Assembly: GCA_030038275.1 (NCBI GenBank)
Contig: JASHPG010000188.1
Span: forward strand, 1 to 37,217
Direction of reading: 5' to 3'
Source: Candidatus Acidiferrales bacterium
GTDB taxonomy: Bacteria > Acidobacteriota > Terriglobia > Acidiferrales > UBA7541
DNA length: 37,217 nucleotides
Shown here: positions 16,164 through 23,693 of the stretch, piece by piece
Layout of the letters: each line of letters begins with the position of its first letter
Numbering within the stretch: the stretch's first letter is position 1
Notes under the pieces: model-generated
Told to the model about the DNA's origin: nothing
The model's input: only the letters and a program-made list of their open reading frames with translations
Databases searched by the model: none
Program-made: the position numbers and the translations under genes

Positions 16164-17152
16164 TAGGAAACCTTGGCTGAAAATCCCGCATCGGATGGCC
16201 GGATGGCCGGAATTTCGAGCGCTTCACCGCTGCCGTCGATGACAGCCATCAGCGACGAGGCAACGCGGGCAGTCCAATCAAAAAGGGTACGAGATTCTCC
16301 ATCGGCCGTGAACCGACCGAGAAGCGCGCGCAAAATGACGCGCTTTGATTCGAGGTCCAGCGGGAAATCCTTCCCTGGTCCCGTCACGAGATCGGCCACC
16401 TCGCGATCAACAAGGGGCCGGAACGGCTCCATGAGGTCGTCCGCAAGGCAAAACGCGTCGTAACGATTGTGATGGTGCACGCCAAGGGATGGGTGAAGGC
16501 CTGCGCCGCATATCGCGCGTGCGACTGCGGCGCGCAAGATACCGTATCCGTAATTCAAGCAGGCGTTCACGCCATCTGAATCGGGATCACGACGAAATCC
16601 CCCCGCGCCGAAAAGCTCACGCCAGTAGATGCGTGCTGCCTGAGCCTCGACATTTTCAGGGTCACCAGACCGGACACGGACAGCGAGGTCCACGAGGCCA
16701 TAGTCATTCCCTCGGTTTTCCAGCAGGAGCCGAGACTGCGCTCGAATCTTCGCGCGCACGATGGCTTGCCATGCGCGTTTTTTGACCGGGAGTGCCACGC
16801 TGGCCTGCTTTGCGAGGCGTTCCGTCTGGAGCGAGTGAGCAGCCAGTGGAAGAAGCATTGCGATCGGCATGTGCTTCGGGTTGCAGGCGACGAATATGCC
16901 GCCCGCTGAAGCCAGGCCCGAAAGGACAGCATGAGACAGGGAAATTTGAGGATGGGATGCGATTAGGACGGCGATATCCGACAGCGGGATGGTGGTTTCG
17001 TCTAGGTTTCCAAGCTGCTCGCAACGGTAGGAACTGCCACTGGATCCGGCTGGTGCAGGATCAGCATCGCGAGGGAAGCGAATCACGAGCAACGAATTCC
17101 GCGCGCTCAGTCGGACGGGGCGTTCAGATAAATCGATGATTCGGTTAGTCAT
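16163..17152 (-). CDS. cas1: CRISPR-associated integrase Cas1 (type II)
   Basis: Metal-dependent integrase that inserts new spacers. I chose the ATG at 17152 (MTNRIIDLSERPVRLSARN), which overlaps the cas9 stop by eight bases and matches the usual type II Cas1 N-terminus; the frame also opens at 17173. The product is 329 residues. The active-site triad is visible as Glu169 in NVEAQAARIYW, a His in GVHHHNRYDAF (226-228) and Asp239 in LADDLMEPFRPLVD, in the order known for Cas1. The N-terminal beta domain and C-terminal alpha domain have normal proportions. Adjacent cas9 and cas2 with no csn2 or cas4 indicate subtype II-C. Confidence 0.98.
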   Translation of the reverse strand: MTNRIIDLSERPVRLSARNSLLVIRFPRDADPAPAGSSGSSYRCEQLGNLDETTIPLSDIAVLIASHPQISLSHAVLSGLASAGGIFVACNPKHMPIAMLLPLAAHSLQTERLAKQASVALPVKKRAWQAIVRAKIRAQSRLLLENRGNDYGLVDLAVRVRSGDPENVEAQAARIYWRELFGAGGFRRDPDSDGVNACLNYGYGILRAAVARAICGAGLHPSLGVHHHNRYDAFCLADDLMEPFRPLVDREVADLVTGPGKDFPLDLESKRVILRALLGRFTADGESRTLFDWTARVASSLMAVIDGSGEALEIPAIRPSDAGFSAKVS

Positions 17153-20100
17153 TGGCGCGTGAAACCTCGCCAAGCGGGTTAACTGCCACTTTGTGTGCCT
17201 TCCATTTCAATAATTCGTTGGGTGATTTCGTGATCCACTGCTTCGACAACTTGATTTGATTTTTTTGGCGGGCGTCATTAGCACGAACCATCTCAATCTT
17301 GATTGAGCCACTTTTTTCCTCCTCGCTGATCGTACGAACCACGAGTAGGATTCCTGTATATGGTCCAGCCTCTGCAACGATTATTTCTCCGGGCGCAACC
17401 GAAAACCTGAACTCCCAAGGCGGTTCCATTGCTTTTCGGATGATGGCCTCGCGGCGAGCTTTCCGAGCGTGCGCTTCGAGCATTGTAACCACGCCGGGGC
17501 AGTCCCACTTGGCATCGCGGCCGTCTTTTCCGGGGGAGCCGAATATTTCCAAGTGATGATTTCCGGCTGGTCTAACCACACGGCCCGGCCTAAGAGCTAC
17601 CGTTTTGATCGTCTCCCGGATGCGGACCTTACGAATCGGAATTTGTCGGCCATCCTTCGGGGCAAAGTATGGGAGGTTTTCCGCCGAAGAAAACACCTTT
17701 GCGGGATCGCCTGCTCCGAGAGAGATAAATCTGTCTTTCACGCGCGCGGCGACACCGGGGTCAACGATTACTGTTCCGCTCAGGACGTCTTTTTCGCTGA
17801 GCTGAATCAGGAATACGCGATGAGATTTCGCGCCGTTCTCGTCGAGCTTTTTCAGCGAGTAATTCGTATCTTTGTGCAGCGCGCCGGACACTTTCTTCGA
17901 GGCACGATGCGAAACAACGATTTTTTCGATTTGGGCGCGGACGGAGGGGACGAAATCGGGCCAAGGTGCAGGCACGGAACCGAATCGCCTCTTGCGCTCG
18001 GCAGGCGCACGCTGGGCGGCGTCGCTGAGGGCCTTGATAGAAGCCATATCGGTTAGCGCGATGGCGACGGCATCGACGGCGTGGTGGCGGTGATCGTCGC
18101 GGGTTTTGCGGATGGCGCCGCCGTTCGATGTAGCTCCGTCGTCCAGGATTCCGTTCAGCTTCCATTCGTCTCGAAGGTATGCAGTCGCGCGTCCGGACGT
18201 AGCCTGCACGCGCCGGTTTCCGCCAGCATCGATGACTCCACCGTAAAGCTGGCCGAGATAGCGCTGCGCCAAGCGAGCGCTGTGGGCAGTATCGTTCAAC
18301 TGGCGGGAGCTAAAATCGCCAAGTAGAGCTTCGACTTCTGGAGGCGTCATTTTAAAGCGGCGCAGTTTGGCGTCTCTCGTGCCACGATCACCCGAAAAAC
18401 CGGCGACGCGTCCAAGGATTTGCTCGTAAAGCGTCGGATCGCCGCTGTACGCCTCGAATGGCGTTTTGTTTCCTTTCCGGTTCCGATTTTCCTCGATGGC
18501 GCATAATGTAACGTTGGTGAACGAGTCATCCAGCGAACGGCTGAACGGGATGATGTGCTCGACATCGAATTGAGGCTCGGAAAACAGGGTGCGCATTGAG
18601 ATTTGGCGGCCAGTGTAGGGGCAGTGCCAGCCGCATTCATCGGCAAGAAGCACCTTGCGGATATCGTTTCGCGACGGACGAGGAATACCGATTTCAGCGG
18701 TGATTCGCTTGGCAGCATCGAGACGTGCCTTCTGGTTCTCGCGGTTTCGTTTGGTGGCCTGTTCGCGGGCCCATTTCGGCTTCTTTAGCTCGCGGGCAAG
18801 TTCGATGCGAATCTCGGCCGGCTTGCCGTAGGCGCGGATGATGGCGTTCACGACTTTGCGAAGCTCCGTGAGACTGCGGGTAACAGCGGGGTTGCGAATT
18901 TCGCCGAATTCGGCGACAGGCGGCAGAAGGCCGAGCGGCTCCTTTGGCTTTTCCGAGTCGGGATAGATTTGCTTGCGAGCTGTGGCGAACGGGATACCTT
19001 GTACTAGGAGGGGGACTAGCTTTCGCATGGCAGTGATGGACAGGCTGAAATAATCGGGCTCCAGCGAAATTGCCGCAAGCTTGCGGGCCGCGTCGTCGTC
19101 CAGGCTCCATTTCTTTTTAGCTGCCGCTTCGAGCTTGTCGAGTTTCTCAAAGGCGTAAACGTATTCGACTAGGCGTTCCCGATCTTCGGGCGACATGGCC
19201 AGCCAGCGCTCACCGAGCGCGTGGTAAAACTTCGCGAAGGTACGATTCCCCGGCAGGCTTTTATCGCCGCCGCGCTCCAGGTTGAACTGATGCGCCTTGG
19301 GAATGCCGAGAAGCTTGCGGATGGCCTTGAAGGTAAGATCGCCGTGAGTCTCGAGTCCGTTGACGAGCGTATCTCGCTTTGCGGCCGCAAGAGGCATTTC
19401 GTCAACCAGCAAGTTATTGACCTTATCCAGCAGGCGAAAGCGCTGCGAGAGAAGCAGGTGGGCCGGGGCGCGGCGTTCCGCGCGCTCCAACTCGCATCGG
19501 CCGATTGCGTCAGGGTCGAATTTCAGCCGGCGCTGGTGAAAGATCGTGCGGAATAAAAGTTTTCGACGATCTGCCGTTAAGAGTTCCGGCTGGTATTTGG
19601 CCTGTACGTTCCAGATTTCGTCGAATTCGGTCTGGTACATATCGCGGGCGGTCCAACGCGTTCGAATCCTGCGTTCGCTGGGCGAGGAATGCGCGAGATA
19701 CTCGCCGATTGTCCGTGCGCCGGCGGAACTAATCGCAGCGCGCAGATCACCGATGGCTTTCTTGACCTCGCCTTCGTCGTCGTTCGCTTTCGACCGGATT
19801 TGCCGACGGTTGCTCAGGAACCCGCGCCGCTGCGCAAGTTGGTACAGAGCGCGTCCGAGCAGATGCGGTTCGATCTTCTCGTCCAAGGCACAAGCACGAA
19901 TAATGTATGGAAGTACGTGGTCAGGTTCCGGGAACTGCCCGGATGTTTTTTTAGACGCGAACCAGGCGGAATGCCGAATCGAGTGGTCAAGTGTATTTAT
20001 GATCTGCTGGCGGTCTTCAGAGGTAATGCCTGGGCCTGCCGGAAGCAACCCGACTTTCTGCAGAAGATTAAATGTCTTTCGGAGTCTTCTGGCCTTGCGC

Positions 20101-20321
20101 CACAGCTGACGACGATGCAGGCGCGCTTCTCGACGCGCGCGATTTCTCGATTCCTCACGCCCTTCGACGAGATTCCCGTCCATAGCTGATTCGAAAACTC
20201 GAACCCCCGCGCGGAGCACCTGCGCGGGTTCACCGCACGCGGTCTCGACAACGGCCCAACCCAGTGAATTAGCACCGAGATCGATCCCCAGGACGTAATC
20301 GAGTCGCAGCGCGTCAGACAT
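17145..20321 (-). CDS. cas9: Cas9 RNA-guided endonuclease, subtype II-C
   Basis: Effector that cuts DNA guided by crRNA:tracrRNA. The ATG at 20321 has AGGAGG four bases upstream; a TTG at 20339 is in frame but lies before this site. The product is 1058 residues, close to the compact II-C size. Domains in order: RuvC-I VLGIDLGANSLGWAV (Asp14), Arg-rich bridge helix (about 58-85), a short REC lobe, RuvC-II IRIELAREL (Glu507), HNH with CPYTGRQIS and DVEHIIPFSRSLDDSFTN (His589, Asn612), RuvC-III DDHRHHAVDAVAIAL (His747, Asp750), and a C-terminal WED/PAM-interacting region from about 800. All nuclease residues are intact; the residue before the HNH His is Glu rather than Asp. PAM preference cannot be read. 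Operon order is cas9-cas1-cas2. Confidence 0.99.
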   Translation of the reverse strand: MSDALRLDYVLGIDLGANSLGWAVVETACGEPAQVLRAGVRVFESAMDGNLVEGREESRNRARREARLHRRQLWRKARRLRKTFNLLQKVGLLPAGPGITSEDRQQIINTLDHSIRHSAWFASKKTSGQFPEPDHVLPYIIRACALDEKIEPHLLGRALYQLAQRRGFLSNRRQIRSKANDDEGEVKKAIGDLRAAISSAGARTIGEYLAHSSPSERRIRTRWTARDMYQTEFDEIWNVQAKYQPELLTADRRKLLFRTIFHQRRLKFDPDAIGRCELERAERRAPAHLLLSQRFRLLDKVNNLLVDEMPLAAAKRDTLVNGLETHGDLTFKAIRKLLGIPKAHQFNLERGGDKSLPGNRTFAKFYHALGERWLAMSPEDRERLVEYVYAFEKLDKLEAAAKKKWSLDDDAARKLAAISLEPDYFSLSITAMRKLVPLLVQGIPFATARKQIYPDSEKPKEPLGLLPPVAEFGEIRNPAVTRSLTELRKVVNAIIRAYGKPAEIRIELARELKKPKWAREQATKRNRENQKARLDAAKRITAEIGIPRPSRNDIRKVLLADECGWHCPYTGRQISMRTLFSEPQFDVEHIIPFSRSLDDSFTNVTLCAIEENRNRKGNKTPFEAYSGDPTLYEQILGRVAGFSGDRGTRDAKLRRFKMTPPEVEALLGDFSSRQLNDTAHSARLAQRYLGQLYGGVIDAGGNRRVQATSGRATAYLRDEWKLNGILDDGATSNGGAIRKTRDDHRHHAVDAVAIALTDMASIKALSDAAQRAPAERKRRFGSVPAPWPDFVPSVRAQIEKIVVSHRASKKVSGALHKDTNYSLKKLDENGAKSHRVFLIQLSEKDVLSGTVIVDPGVAARVKDRFISLGAGDPAKVFSSAENLPYFAPKDGRQIPIRKVRIRETIKTVALRPGRVVRPAGNHHLEIFGSPGKDGRDAKWDCPGVVTMLEAHARKARREAIIRKAMEPPWEFRFSVAPGEIIVAEAGPYTGILLVVRTISEEEKSGSIKIEMVRANDARQKNQIKLSKQWITKSPNELLKWKAHKVAVNPLGEVSRAND

Positions 20322-20332
20322 ATCGCCTCCTA

Positions 20333-20361
20333 TTGACAAACGGTATGGGTCGGTTATTATA
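20333..20361. promoter_or_regulatory. Overlapping divergent promoters of tracrRNA and cas9
   Basis: On the plus strand TTGACA (20333-20338), 16 bases, then TATTAT (20355-20360) predicts a start near 20367, exactly where the anti-repeat begins. On the minus strand 20356-20361 reads TATAAT, a perfect -10 facing cas9, with a predicted start near 20349 and a 28-base leader holding the AGGAGG. The two -10 boxes overlap by five bases. The cas9-directed promoter has no good -35; that region is the tracrRNA anti-repeat. The tracrRNA -35 lies in the cas9 leader. Confidence 0.7.
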
Positions 20362-20366
20362 CGGCA

Positions 20367-20475
20367 AGTGTATCCCAGCAGCGGTTCCTGCTTATCTTAG
20401 TAAGTAGGTTCACCTGCGTAGGGCAACGCCAGTAATGGCGCCCCCAAGCCCCGCCCGGCGCGGGGCTTTCTTTTT
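20367..20475 (+). ncRNA. tracrRNA
   Basis: About 109 nt, divergent from cas9. The 5' 35 nt (20367-20401) are an anti-repeat: AGTGTATC, one mismatch, then CAGCAGCGGTTCC pairs without break with the 3' half of the CRISPR repeat, and GCTTATCTTAGT pairs with the 5' half through a mix of Watson-Crick and wobble pairs with a small bulge between, a shape suited to RNase III. Then come a hairpin GTAGG-TTCA-CCTGC, a second hairpin with stem CGCCA, loop GTAA and TGGCG enclosed by GGG/CCC, and a terminator. Promoter, anti-repeat, hairpins and terminator are all in the expected order for a II-C tracrRNA. Confidence 0.93.
20446..20475 (+). terminator. Intrinsic terminator of tracrRNA
   Basis: Stem AAGCCCCGC / GCGGGGCTT with loop CCGGC, followed by TTTCTTTTT ending at 20475. 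A textbook rho-independent terminator and the last hairpin of the tracrRNA. Confidence 0.93.
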
Positions 20476-20551
20476 CGCGCGAACTCTTCCCACCCCGGCT
20501 CTTGTTTTTCATGTGAGTGCGGCGGGCAAAGTAAACGACACCTAAAACGGC

Positions 20552-20598
20552 AAAGGCAGATCCCTCGTCGGCCACGATTCGGCCTCCTCGGGATGACA
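20552..20598 (-). repeat. Dispersed intergenic repeat, copy C
   Basis: Reads AAAGGCAGATCCCTCGTCGG to CTCGGGATGACA; on the minus strand it begins TGTCATCCCGAG and ends GATCTGCCTTT. It is a shortened copy of the family and lies between the tracrRNA terminator and the end of the second UbiE/MenG gene. Confidence 0.65.
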
Positions 20599-20619
20599 GA
20601 CCTAGTGGCGGAGCTACGT

Positions 20620-21363
20620 TTAATTCTGCTGCAATGCGGCGGGCACAGCGTGCTGTGCCTCTACACCGGCGGCACGGGTGGCGGAGTGGAGGCCGATGCC
20701 GCCGAGGATGAAGCTGCGGGCCTCGATCTGGTGGTAGCCGGCGCGGGCGAGCATGGCGGAAAGCTCGTTGATGGAGACGAAGCCGCGCAGCGAGGCGGGA
20801 ATGTAGGTGTAGGTTCGCGCGCGGCCGTGGAGAAGCAGGCCCCAAAACGCTCCTTGCGCGTAGAGATAGGCGAGATAGCCCCAGCGAAAGAGCGGATTCG
20901 AGGGCAGGAAGAAATCGAGCGTGACGAGGCGGCCTCCGGGGCGCGTGACACGCTGGATTTCGCGGAGCGCGGCGGCGAGGTCCGGAAAATTGCGAAGGCC
21001 GTAGCCGACGAAGACGCAATCGAACGAGCCCGAGGCGAGCGGCAATTTTGTGGCGTCGGCGCAGAGCACGTCGCGAATGCCGCGCCGGCGCGCGAGGCGC
21101 AGCATCGGCTCGGTGAGATCGACGGCGACGGCGTGCGCGCCAGGGAAACGGTCGAGGACGAGGCGCGAGAAATCGCCGGTGCCGGCGGCGAGGTCGAGTA
21201 CGGCGGCGTTTTCGGGCAGCGCGAGGCGTTCGACGCCGCTACGTTTCCAGCGCGGGTCCATGCCGTAGGAGAAAACGCGCGTGACGAAGTCGTAGCGGCG
21301 CGCGATCGCGCCGAACATGCCGCGCATCAGGCGCGCGTCGCGTTTTTCTTCAGGAAGAGTCAT
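20620..21363 (-). CDS. UbiE/MenG-family methyltransferase (copy 2)
   Basis: SAM-dependent quinone-type C-methyltransferase, paralogous to the gene at 3460-4272. The ATG at 21363 gives 247 residues starting MTLPEEKRDARLMRGMFGAIARRYDF, the family N-terminus; the frame is open further upstream only through repeats. Motif I is VLDLAAGTGDFSRLV, then VAVDLTEPMLRLA, FVGYGLRNFPDLAAALREIQRVTRPGG and the C-terminal IPASLRGFVSINELSAML. It lacks the basic insertion found in copy 1. The last 14 or so codons (VEAQHAVPAALQQN) are encoded by a GGCACAGC palindrome repeat rather than by family sequence. It may be a second MenG or act on another quinone. It has no operon partner in the window. Confidence 0.88.
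   Translation of the reverse strand: MTLPEEKRDARLMRGMFGAIARRYDFVTRVFSYGMDPRWKRSGVERLALPENAAVLDLAAGTGDFSRLVLDRFPGAHAVAVDLTEPMLRLARRRGIRDVLCADATKLPLASGSFDCVFVGYGLRNFPDLAAALREIQRVTRPGGRLVTLDFFLPSNPLFRWGYLAYLYAQGAFWGLLLHGRARTYTYIPASLRGFVSINELSAMLARAGYHQIEARSFILGGIGLHSATRAAGVEAQHAVPAALQQN
20641..20660. repeat. GGGCACAGCG palindrome inside the UbiE copy 2 3' end
   Basis: GGGCACAGCGTGCTGTGCCT, nearly self-complementary, of the same type as 10703-10724 and 21712-21731. It lies within the reading frame and encodes part of AQHAVPA at the C-terminus. Confidence 0.6.
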
Positions 21364-21390
21364 CGAGCAAATCGCGGCACCCAAAAGACG

Positions 21391-21445
21391 AAAAGCAGAT
21401 CCCTCACCCCCATCCGCAAACGGCGCGGCTGGGTTCGGGATGACA
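21391..21445 (-). repeat. Dispersed intergenic repeat, copy D
   Basis: Reads AAAAGCAGATCCCTCACCCC to GGGTTCGGGATGACA. It is the cleanest representative of the family in this window, with the central CATCCGCAAACGGCG segment. Confidence 0.75.
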
Positions 21446-21711
21446 ATCTTGAAAAGGTACGCGGTGCTGCAACACCAAAAATGCCGGCGAGACGCCGGCG
21501 CTACACCGCAATGTCCGCGCCCTTCACAACGTACGCGAAGGATGCCCTTCGACTGCCGCTCAGGGTAAACGGCACCCGAAAAGGCAAAAGCAAAATCGCA
21601 GGCGAGACGCCCTTCCCCGACAGGACAAGCCGGCGCTACACGGCAACGTCCCAAGGAATGAGAAAGGCAAAGCGCGCCAGCCGGGAAACCGGTCTTCCCG
21701 GGAAGAAGGAT

Positions 21712-21731
21712 GGGCACAGCATGCTGTGCCC
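21712..21731. repeat. Perfect 20-bp palindrome GGGCACAGCA..
   Basis: GGGCACAGCATGCTGTGCCC is fully self-complementary. Related sequences occur at 10703-10724 and 20641-20660. Confidence 0.75.
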
Positions 21732-21958
21732 CCACGCGTCGTGGCGGCTCCGGGGGCGCCTCTCACCGCTCGCTACTTGCCCCCACTACTTATTACTTAC
21801 CACCCACTACTTACCGTTCGCCATTCGCGGCCAAGGCGAAGAGTGCCGCGCTAAGGGCCGCCATTCGGATTCGCTCAGGACAAGGCGGCGCCACGTTTAA
21901 AGCTCACTACTTCCCGGTACAAGGCACCGGGACGCAAAAGGCGCGCACCAATCACCAC

Positions 21959-22984
21959 TCAGCGGCCATGGTCGGGGAAATTTTCCCAGCCGGTGGGGCA
22001 GTCGTAGGGCATCTGCGAGTGGCCGAGAGCCTCGATCTCGTGAATTTTGCCTCCGTAGATCTTGAAGATGTGGACGGCAACGTTGTCGAAGGGCTTGAAG
22101 TTCATGTTTTGCGAGGTGATGCCAGGGACGCCGACGATCTTCTCGGTCTTTTCGACCATGGGATGGCGGAACTGCGAGAAGCCCATGACGAGGCCGGTTT
22201 GCGGATCGGCGATCATCACGCGGCGCGGCTCGATGCGCTTGATGTAGTCCATCACGTGAGTCTTGAGTTGCGCGCCGCAGCCGTAGCTGCCGAGCACCTG
22301 GCGCGGAGTGGGATGCGGCGGCAGCGGATTGCCGGTGGTCTGCATGCCGTTTTCGCGGCGGACGCAATCATCGGCGAACGGCGCGTTGTTGGAGTCGGCG
22401 GTGGTGACGGCGGTGTAGTACATCGGCGCGATTTTAAGCATTTCGGCGCGGGTATTGCGCTCGGAAGGCGGCACTTTTTCAAGGAAGGCGGGGCGCGGCG
22501 TCTGGAGATTCTTCATCTGCGATGGAGTGCTATCGGCCCACAGGTGCTCGGCCGCGACGATTTCTCCATGGCGGATTTTCAGGCGGAACGCGGCTTGGAT
22601 CGGCTTGTTATCGGCTTGCATTTCGCACATGAAGCCGACTTCTTCGGAAACCGGATCGGGGACGTAGATTTTGAAGGCGGTCGGTGCGCCGTCGGCGATT
22701 TTCCAAAGGCCTTCGCCGGGATGCAGCACTTTCGTGTTCTCGACGAATTCGACGTTGGGCGCGAGCGGGACGCGCGAAGGGTCGTGCGCGAGCAGCGCGG
22801 CGACGTAGTCGTTCATGACGCGAGTGAGGCAGGCGCTATCGCAATGCGCGGGAAGTTTTGCCGCCGACGCCGGATTCGCAGCGACGTTGGGCGCGGCAAG
22901 CGCCGGTGCGACGAAAGCCGGCGCGGAGATGAACATCGCGCCCGAGAAAATCAAAGCCGCTATTGTGGAATGAATAGGTTTCAA
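21959..22984 (-). CDS. Secreted DUF8021-like protein, unknown function
   Basis: A 341-residue exported protein. Translation starts at a TTG at 22984 with AGGGGG about seven bases upstream; the N-terminus MKPIHSTIAALIFSGAMFIS is a signal peptide ending around APALAAP. The body starts with HCDSACLTRVMNDYVAALLAHDPSRVPLAPNVEFVEN, the hallmark of a family (DUF8021-like, NTF2-type fold) found in fungal and bacterial secreted proteins. The second half (from about 205) begins ADDCVRRENGMQTTG and carries CGAQLKTHVMDYIKRIEPRRVMIADPQTGLVMGF, so two related halves are likely. Catalytic function is unknown. It stands alone between two repeat-bearing gaps. Confidence 0.8.
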   Translation of the reverse strand: MKPIHSTIAALIFSGAMFISAPAFVAPALAAPNVAANPASAAKLPAHCDSACLTRVMNDYVAALLAHDPSRVPLAPNVEFVENTKVLHPGEGLWKIADGAPTAFKIYVPDPVSEEVGFMCEMQADNKPIQAAFRLKIRHGEIVAAEHLWADSTPSQMKNLQTPRPAFLEKVPPSERNTRAEMLKIAPMYYTAVTTADSNNAPFADDCVRRENGMQTTGNPLPPHPTPRQVLGSYGCGAQLKTHVMDYIKRIEPRRVMIADPQTGLVMGFSQFRHPMVEKTEKIVGVPGITSQNMNFKPFDNVAVHIFKIYGGKIHEIEALGHSQMPYDCPTGWENFPDHGR

Positions 22985-23115
22985 GTTTGTCCCCCTGTTT
23001 CGCCAACGTGTAAGCCGCAGAGAATCTACCTAGACATGGGCGGAGTTGCAAAGGATTTATTTCGCGGGAGAAGATTCGGGCAGGCACGAAATCCGCACGC
23101 TTTGCAGCAACGGCG

Positions 23116-23195
23116 AAAAGCAGATCCCTGCCTGCGGCAGGCAGGCCTCACCCTCATTCGCAACGGAAATCGTCGCGAATGGGTTCGGGATGACA
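23116..23195 (-). repeat. Dispersed intergenic repeat, copy E, with nested insertion
   Basis: Reads AAAAGCAGATCCC to GGGTTCGGGATGACA like copy D, but carries an extra palindromic segment TGCCTGCGGCAGGCAGGC next to the GATCCC block. The insertion splits the family sequence, so it entered after the repeat. Confidence 0.7.
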
Positions 23196-23214
23196 GGCGG
23201 AAGATGGGGTGCGG

Positions 23215-23484
23215 CTAGATGAGGAAGACGGTTTGGCCGGTGAGGTCGAAGCGCTTGCGGCAGCGGATGTTGCGGCAGGCGACCATGTTATCGACGCGGA
23301 CCATGTAGGAGCGGGCTTTCTCGAATTGCTTTTTGTCTTCGGGATTCGCGCCGGCGGGCGGCTGCGATTTTTTCGTGCGAACCATCCAGCGGACTGGGTA
23401 AGCGTTTTCCTGCCGGCAATGAGGGCAGTTGAGAGTCATCTGCTTGGTTTCTTCTTTTTCGTCGTAGAAGCGCTTTTCGTCCAT
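23215..23484 (-). CDS. Small zinc-ribbon-like protein, unknown function
   Basis: About 89 residues from the ATG at 23484 (MDEKRFYDEKEETKQMTLNC). Two Cys pairs, CPHCRQE near residue 21 and CRNIRC near residue 73, are about 50 residues apart and would form a zinc-ribbon-like site. Between them is a charged helix-prone stretch (PEDKKQFEKARSYMVRV). It has no signal peptide and is likely cytoplasmic. I do not recognise a named family. A TTG at 23493 is an alternative start; neither has an obvious ribosome site. It lies between repeat copies E and F on the same strand as its neighbours. Confidence 0.7.
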   Translation of the reverse strand: MDEKRFYDEKEETKQMTLNCPHCRQENAYPVRWMVRTKKSQPPAGANPEDKKQFEKARSYMVRVDNMVACRNIRCRKRFDLTGQTVFLI

Positions 23485-23623
23485 GGAGAACAAATTAACA
23501 GAAAACGGGAGGCGGGAATAGAGCGCCTACGAATCAGAATATTCAGTGAGGGGATTTCGAGAACTTCCCCACCCTTCGCAGAAACCGCTAGAGATGGCGC
23601 ACCCGCCTCGGCAAAACGAAGAC

Positions 23624-23682
23624 AAAAGCAGATCCCTCGCCCTCATACCCGGCAAGAACCGCCGGGGCTGGACTCGGAATGA
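23624..23682 (-). repeat. Dispersed intergenic repeat, copy F
   Basis: Reads AAAAGCAGATCCCTCGCCCT to GGACTCGGAATGACC, with the internal palindrome CCCGGCAAGAACCGCCGGGG. It lies between the zinc-ribbon gene and the deacetylase gene. Confidence 0.7.
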
Positions 23683-23693
23683 CCACGGATGGG

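Larger units (their letters stand above)
21364..21958. other. Repeat-rich gap without a gene
   Basis: I see no credible coding frame in these 595 bases. The gap is a patchwork of short repeats: dispersed copy D at 21391-21445, GCCGGCGAGACGCCGGCGC at about 21483 with a related fragment near 21637, CCGGGAAACCGGTCTTCCCG at about 21681, a GGGCACAGCATGCTGTGCCC palindrome at 21712-21731, and a run of ACTACTTATTACTTACC-like text near 21784-21810. Confidence 0.6.

Noticed and set aside
21364..21735. Upstream extension of UbiE/MenG copy 2
   Set aside because: It translates dispersed repeats and palindromes; the family N-terminus begins at 21363.
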